Of a stretch of DNA of 64,000 nucleotides, positions 63,539 to 64,000 are shown in pieces. The stretch spans positions 310,001-374,000 of the forward strand of contig JAEWSH010000037.1 of NCBI GenBank assembly GCA_023398375.1. Reading direction: 5' to 3'. This DNA is from Bacillota bacterium. GTDB taxonomy: Bacteria; Bacillota; Clostridia; Lachnospirales; Lachnospiraceae. Position 1 is the first letter of the stretch, and the number at the start of each line of letters is the position of its first letter. The position numbers and the translations under genes were made by a program. The notes under the pieces were generated by a model that saw only the letters and a list, made by a program, of their open reading frames with translations, had not been told where the DNA came from and did not search any database.

Positions 63539-64000
63539 TTAAATACGACCTGTCTCCATAAATGCAGTACGATCATATCTTCCAGTCAGCAGATAAGGAA
63601 TGATATCGTCAGTTTCCAATTTCTCTACTAAATTCAGTTTATGCACCAGCAGGCTGTTCTTGGAATAAGCACCGCCAATGATTGTGTTAATTGGCAGTTC
63701 TGCCCACGGATCGTCAATACTTGATTTTAAATTTATGGATACTGTTCCCGGTTCCCATGCCTGATAGTTATACTCGCATTGATTCATGAGCAATGCCCCA
63801 TTTTGGAAATGGGATTCTCCTTTTTCATCCGGCATGCGGTCAAAATGAAAATAAAATCCACCTCCGCAGGTTTGCTTTCCAGCCTCCGGGAACTGATATA
63901 ATGCTCCGGTCAGTGGACTATTATATTCTCCTAATTGCATGCTTGCTTCGATCAGTTGGGTTCCTCTTCTGGTCACACCTGCGGTCACACTGGCACCGTC
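63539..64000 (-). CDS. Acetoacetate decarboxylase family protein, C-terminal part
   Basis: The open frame enters from the right edge, so only the last 153 residues are seen. They match the C-terminal half of ADC-family proteins: DGASVTAGVTRRGTQLIEAS, FYFHFDRMPDEKG, and the closing DPWAELPINTIIGGAYSKNS, followed by DDIIPYLLTGRYDR. The catalytic Lys region lies outside the window, so it cannot be told whether this is a true acetoacetate decarboxylase or a related enzyme. It sits upstream of an SDR gene on the same strand. Confidence 0.82.
   Translation of the reverse strand, partial: DGASVTAGVTRRGTQLIEASMQLGEYNSPLTGALYQFPEAGKQTCGGGFYFHFDRMPDEKGESHFQNGALLMNQCEYNYQAWEPGTVSINLKSSIDDPWAELPINTIIGGAYSKNSLLVHKLNLVEKLETDDIIPYLLTGRYDRTAFMETGRI

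Overview
This window looks like an ordinary stretch of chromosome from an AT-rich, motile, spore-forming anaerobic clostridium, most likely of the family Lachnospiraceae. The evidence is the spoIIAA-spoIIAB-sigF operon, spoVAA-AB-AC, a T-box valS, three methyl-accepting chemotaxis proteins, a bacteriohemerythrin, AddAB, a FapA/DUF342 protein and an oxygen-sensitive L-cysteine desulfidase. Nearly all genes are on the minus strand. I see no rRNA, tRNA, CRISPR array, prophage or intact insertion sequence.

Layout. 0-3 kb: a cut-off glycosyltransferase, a DUF1919 protein, and spoVAA-AB-AC behind a probable SigG promoter. 3.2-8.2 kb: an MMPL-type RND exporter with a secreted coiled-coil partner, divergent from a TetR repressor, with two matching operator palindromes between them. 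8.26-11.79 kb: two copies of a long imperfect palindrome in opposite orientation bracket a 3.15-kb accessory island holding a HAD phosphatase, an AraC regulator and an intracellular GH5 glycosidase. The island lies between spoIIA and the exporter. 11.8-18 kb: spoIIAA-AB-sigF, a zinc-ribbon TPR membrane protein, a 46-residue small protein, folC and a DUF342 protein. 18-25 kb: valS with its T-box leader and two chemotaxis receptors. 25-29.7 kb: an ABC-F protein and a PadR-DUF1700-DUF4097-PspC envelope-stress type operon.

30.4-38.4 kb: an XPD-family helicase with an N-terminal nuclease-like domain, a His-less HPr (Crh-like), a radical-SAM DNA repair pair whose promoter carries two LexA-type boxes, a chemotaxis receptor and a bacteriohemerythrin. 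38.6-46.3 kb: L-cysteine desulfidase and gltB-gltD (glutamate synthase). 46.5-49.6 kb: a HAD-CPBP protease fusion, a PsiE-like protein, and thiT under a TPP riboswitch whose terminator stem contains the Shine-Dalgarno sequence. 49.7-56.8 kb: addB-addA. 56.9-61.5 kb: uracil permease, a MATE pump preceded by a short structured leader with its own promoter and terminator, and a DUF1576 membrane protein whose start appears frameshifted at an A7 run. 61.6-64 kb: small membrane proteins, a DUF6774 protein, and an SDR/acetoacetate-decarboxylase-family pair running off the end.

The strongest candidates for follow-up are the inverted-repeat-bounded island, the MATE leader RNA, and the SOS-type control of the radical-SAM repair module. 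Function calls come from reading motifs by eye; no database search was run.
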